Origin: Lunularia cruciata
Taxonomy: Eukaryota; Streptophyta; Marchantiopsida; Lunulariales; Lunulariaceae
Assembly (NCBI GenBank): GCA_948567375.1
Contig: OX419755.1
Location: 45,203,001 to 45,267,000 of the forward strand
Direction of reading: 5' to 3'
DNA length: 64,000 nt
Part shown: positions 59,858 through 64,000 of the stretch, piece by piece
How the letters are laid out: every line of letters begins with the position of its first letter
How positions within the stretch are numbered: the first letter of the stretch is position 1
The notes under the pieces: model-generated
Databases searched by the model: none
What the model was told of the DNA's origin: nothing
The model's input: the letters and a program-made list of their open reading frames with translations, nothing else
Position numbers and translations under genes: made by a program

Positions 59858-62800
59858 ATGAGGGAGGAGATTGATTTTGGTTTGGAGTTTGACACGAGAG
59901 CTGATTCAATTGAGAATGCATTTGGTGTGTCTACATCATTATTATGGGACATGGACAAGATTTATGGCGCCTATAAAGGCCCCAAGCACTGCTATGTATA
60001 ATAGATAATGTTGAGCTAGATGAGTTCATCCAAGATTTTTATAGTTGATGTGATCTATAATAGATGTATAACCCAAATTTTATCATACCATCCATGGCAT
60101 GGAAGAGGTTGTTTTATCACTTGGAAGGTCCACCAATGGATGACTACCATTAGCTTAGTAAAGCTTACTTGGAGAAGATTGAACTATGGAGATAGTATTG
60201 GTCTCCAACTACAACTCCATCACTTCAAGCTTAGCTTTTAGGGTTAGATTGGTAGTACATACAAGTTCTAGCTCTAGTAGGGTTGGTGTATCTAGTGGTG
60301 GTACACACTAGTTGGAGATGATGCTACTACAAGTGGGAAGTATTGCTGCAAGTAGTGGTGCAATACTAGCATTTAACCCCATGGTGGATTTCTTCTAGTG
60401 CTTGAGGAAAAACTACCAAGCAGTGCAGATTGAAAAGTTGAAGAGCTTGCAAGAATTCCATTAGAAGGTTGAAGAGAATTATGCAAGGCATGTACTCACA
60501 TAAGATTGATAATAAGCTTCACTCAAGGAGTAACTAAAGTTTAGGCAATCCAATTTTGGTTTATGGTATTGGATAGGAAGTTGCAACATAGAGTACATGA
60601 TGCTATGTTGTTGTGGGATACCTTACCAACTTTGGTGGTGGTCTTTGGTTTGGCTAAGAAAATTGAGCTCAATATAGTGGAGGAGAGAGATGTCACTCAA
60701 TAAAATGAAATCTAGATTTGGTAGAGAGACCTCATCTTCTATTGTTATTTCTTCCAAAGTGCACCACACCATGTTGGCTTTTAGGGTAGAGTGGACAACC
60801 AAAATTCTATGGAGCAAGTGGAGAGCCTAGTGCAACTAGACACTTACCCTTATTTTCTAATCAATAGTTACCAATGAGTGGTAGTATTTCTTGTTAGACT
60901 TGTGGTGGACCTCACCATAAGAAGGAGTGCACCCAAGGTAGCTGGGTATGGTATTTCTAGAGTACCATATCTAGCTCAATGACAATGTGATCATTGTCAC
61001 AAATTTGGTCATACTAATGATCAATGCTTTGACCTCTACTTATAGTTACAAAGCGGTAGGGCTATTATGGCAAGTGATAGAGGAGCTCTAGGTTATGAAG
61101 GACAAGGTGGTAAAGGTGGCAATAGAGGACCTTCATCTGGTATGGGCCTAGTACCTACCCTTGCTTTTGATCTGTAGCTACTTGGATTGATCAATTGGAG
61201 CAAAGATTGGCTAGCATGGATATAACTTAGAGGAGATCAGATTCATGCATAGAGGCTTTCACCTCTTATGCTGATGACAGAGATGGAATGGACTTTATAT
61301 GTAGATAAATATAAGTAGATGCATCTATGTAATGACTAAGAATGTAGTATGTGCTCTAGAAGCCTAGAGGAGCATAAGTGGAGCTGGTTGGAAAGGTTGG
61401 TAGATAGGTAAGACTTCTCTAATATTTCACACTTTTTGAGGCATTATAAGCAACATCCATAGCTCCTAGAAATCCTTATGTAGGTGTGATAGGTGGTGAT
61501 GGAATGCATAATGGACTAAATACTAGTCAATCACTTGCTATTACACAAATTGAGTCTAGCATGATGTTAAGGGTGGATCAATTGATTGTACGCTCCTCTT
61601 TATTCCTAGCCAATAACATGTTTACATGAAGTTGATACAACTCCAATGTTCTGATTGGTTACTAGAATTTGTGAGAGCAGGGATGATGTGGTTCCTACTT
61701 CTAGAGTAGAGGAAGTTGATGGTGGAGTTGACTTGGTTGAGGAATATGGGATCCGTTCAGCTACCAACGGCTTGTGGTATGAATTGCTAAGCTAGAGGAG
61801 TTACTAACAAGACTTGCATTTGAGCAAGCTTGGTTCACACCTAAGGTTGTCTTATTGGACAACTAGACTGGGAGTTTCCTTTTTGTGGGGCCTTTGAGGA
61901 AGGTCTATGCACCCTTTATGGTGTATAGAATTTATTAGACTCTAGTGTGCAACCCTTTATGTTGCGAAAGGTTGCAATTGTTGGTCTTATGTTATAAAAA
62001 ACCAATACGCAAAGATGTCCATTTTAGATCCAGATATCTCTAGGAGATGGTTCTACATAATGCATCACATATGGGGAGTTCTTTGTTAAGATTTAGTATG
62101 GTCATTCAATTGATAGCTTTGTGGTGAGAGCTTAGGCTATCAAGTAGTAGAGTCATATGATTTGATAGTTGGTGTAGTGTTATACCTCACAGGTTTCAAC
62201 ATTAACTATAAGGAGGAGACAAATTTCTATAGACTAAGTTGGCAATCAAGTGAAGGACATGTATGTCATCTATTAGTGCACTTTAGAAGTGGTAGTCTTG
62301 GCTCATGGCACTTGTTTTAGCTTTCAATGATTCCATTACTTGGCATGGTGATTTATTAGAGTGAAATGCCTATGTAGAAGATTCTCTAAGACTAGAGGAG
62401 ATCACTTGGATTTGGAGTACAAGAGTTCTATCCACCTTGGATGTTCCATTATGGCATTCTAAGGAGGCATTGTAGTAGCATACGGATCAACTAGTATAGT
62501 GAGCTAGGAGTAGAAAATTTATACCACCAAGAGACCAATTTGAAGATTAGACTTTGGAGTCTATTACCTTGTCACCTTTGGATACAACACTTATTGCTTA
62601 GTAGTATCAAGTAGAGGGAGTATGCCTATTAGAGTTGTTTGGTGGAATCAACATTGGACTAGATATGGCACTATAGGCACTTATTGCTTGGCAGTATCAA
62701 GTAGAGGGAGTATGCCTATTGGACTTGTTTGGTGGAATCAACATTGGACTAGTTATAGTACTATAAGAAACCATACAAGTTTAGAGATACTTGTATGTTC

Positions 62801-63412
62801 AAAGAGATGAGATTGCTATGCGAGTTTCTCTACATCATGGCCTATTAGGATCTTAAGTCATGATGGATGTCAATAGTCAGTGTTTACCAAAAGACCATAT
62901 CAATAGATATTTCATTGTTGAGGGTGGTCCTATTGAGAGACATGGTCCTATTCATTTGGTGATTTTTTGGATGGCTATGTCAAAGATATACATGTGATGG
63001 TCAAGATCAAGATCAAGTTCTATATGATCCTTGTTCTTGTGTGTTTTTGGGAGATATTACATATACTACAACATCTCCAAGTTCATCAAGCCATTTCTCC
63101 AACCTACAATTTTGAGAATGTCCCTTTGATGGGTAATTCTTGCACATAGGTGGTGGAAAGACACATCAAGTCCATTCTTGGATATGACATGTCTTGTTGG
63201 ATGTAGCTAGAGTTGGATCATGAGCTCATTGTCTTTCTCTTTGGTGGATGAACCTCTTACATAGAGAGGTTTTAACTACATATGATGGGATTCAATAACA
63301 AGCTTACTTATTGTCAATGATATTTTGGATATTGAGCACTAATCTTAGACACTAGTAGTGGCTGATAGGTCATCTATGGCAGTGGTGAACCTTGTTGGAC
63401 ATCCTAGAGCCA
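59858..63412 (+). pseudogene. family-D polyprotein remnant (copy 4)
   Basis: ATG at 59858 opens a frame homologous to copy 2 (MREEID), soon broken. Recognisable parts are gag (59940-60700), the CCHC region (about 60890-61030), protease (about 61940, Asp-Ser then Ser instead of Gly), methyltransferase motif I (62619-62660, duplicated at 62709-62750), motif IV (about 62970, Pro codon changed to CTA-type), motif VI (NFENV at about 63110), and a motif VIII-like block near 63225. No RT follows. It is strongly mutated, with mixed substitutions and indels. Confidence 0.75.
62588..62767 (+). repeat. 90-bp tandem duplication of methyltransferase motif I (copy 4)
   Basis: The block CACTTATTGCTT(A/G)G(T/C)AG occurs at 62588 and 62678. 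The 90-bp unit, which includes the codons for LELFGGIN, is repeated once. The unit is 30 codons, so the frame is kept. Copies 2 and 3 have a single unit. Confidence 0.8.
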
Positions 63413-64000
63413 CTTTACTATAATACTCTACGGACAAGAGAAGAGAGAAAACACAAATTACACACTCAACATTTGGTGCCCCAAAGGAGCACCTTCTCTT
63501 TATTATATAGACAAAGAGTATCTCCTCCAAGGAAGCTCCACCATTGGATTAGGCACACAGATAGGTGACATATCAGCAAGCTCCACCCTTGGATTACTTA
63601 CTTGGATGGGTGACATGTCGGTCTAGGTCCTATCTAGCTGGTCAAACAAACTTTGACTAGAGGGAATCTTTTAGGGAATCTTCCTATAGGAGTCTCAGAA
63701 TCACATAAGGTACCATTGGAAAGCTCTAGACAAGACAAACCAAGGGGGAGGGAAGGCCAGCCTTTTTCCCATTGGAGAGGGGGAGGGAATCTACACATTT
63801 TTGAGGCCTAATTCATCTGTCTAGGCCTCCAAAATTGCCTTCAAAGATTTTAGGCATATTTTGGTTCCTACTCTATAAGTAGAAGTCTCCTTTTGGTGAT
63901 ACCTCTTTTTGATCTGTTTAGTCCATCATGTGTAACATCCTTCCATATAGCACCAAACCAATTCTCACCTTTAAATCATATGTCTAGCTATTGGTTCTAA
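63413..64000 (-). repeat. family-X LTR, inverted copy at the right edge
   Basis: The reverse complement aligns with 57643-58213 along most of its length, including a TTTGGGGCA block near 63475 and the TAGGCCT block near 63812. It begins exactly where copy 4 ends. Its start probably lies just outside the window. Confidence 0.65.

Larger units (their letters stand above)
57477..63412 (+). mobile_element. family-D retrotransposon, degenerate, both ends lost (copy 4)
   Basis: It begins inside the leader, just after the position of the LTR core, without a 5' LTR. It runs through leader, gag, protease and methyltransferase, and stops at about 63412 before reverse transcriptase. A family-X LTR (57643-58213) interrupts the leader. 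Frameshifts and stops are frequent. It is useful mainly for comparison: it keeps the ATG start at 59858 and a Ser in the protease motif. Confidence 0.8.

Overview
The window looks like nuclear DNA of a land plant, probably a seedless one such as a bryophyte. Two host loci support this. One is a 13-exon gene with GT-AG introns for the 437-residue oligosaccharyltransferase subunit OST48. The other is an intronless gene resembling the plant UPF0496/DUF677 family. The lineage cannot be fixed from sequence alone. About two thirds of the window is decayed retrotransposon DNA or AT-rich sequence in which I recognise nothing.

Layout. 1-14 kb is a nest of Ty3/gypsy remnants: a 3' fragment of family D (copy 1, +), a chromovirus-like remnant with its LTR (family Y, +), and a 9-kb degenerate family-D element on the minus strand (copy 3) that carries a 2-kb foreign insertion. 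15-21.4 kb is a gene island with OST48 (+) and a small acidic protein gene with a C-terminal basic signal (-). 21.4-30.4 kb is AT-rich, with a solo copia-type LTR, a second family-Y LTR, tandem duplications and a 60-nt hairpin. 30.4-35.7 kb has host-like composition and holds the UPF0496-like gene. 35.7-40.3 kb is AT-rich without recognisable genes. 40.3-50.2 kb is the best preserved family-D element (copy 2). 50.2-64 kb holds a solo family-D LTR, an LTR fragment, a second gypsy remnant (family X), a fourth family-D copy, and family-X LTRs in opposite orientations around that copy.

Family D is the notable system. Copy 2 has one reading frame of about 2,400 codons reading gag (CCHC knuckles), aspartic protease, C5-cytosine DNA methyltransferase (motifs I, IV, VI, VIII, IX and X in unpermuted order), reverse transcriptase, RNase H, DDE integrase and a C-terminal PHD finger. 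Twenty in-frame stops and no frameshift break it. Most stops are explained by C-to-T changes at CAG or CGA, as expected from deamination in CHG and CG methylation contexts. Capture of cytosine methyltransferases by retrotransposons has been reported in dinoflagellates and charophyte algae; here it sits in what looks like a land-plant genome, joined to a PHD finger.

The terminal repeats of family D are also unusual. The 5' end carries only a 449-bp block (core). The 3' end carries a 106-bp block (A), two bases, the 449-bp core and the 106-bp A again. This core-internal-A-core-A layout is the split-direct-repeat arrangement known from tyrosine-recombinase retroelements, yet this element has a DDE integrase and apparent 4-bp target duplications. 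Both block pairs differ by about 5 percent, so they look the same age. Parts of the arrangement recur in copies 1 and 3.
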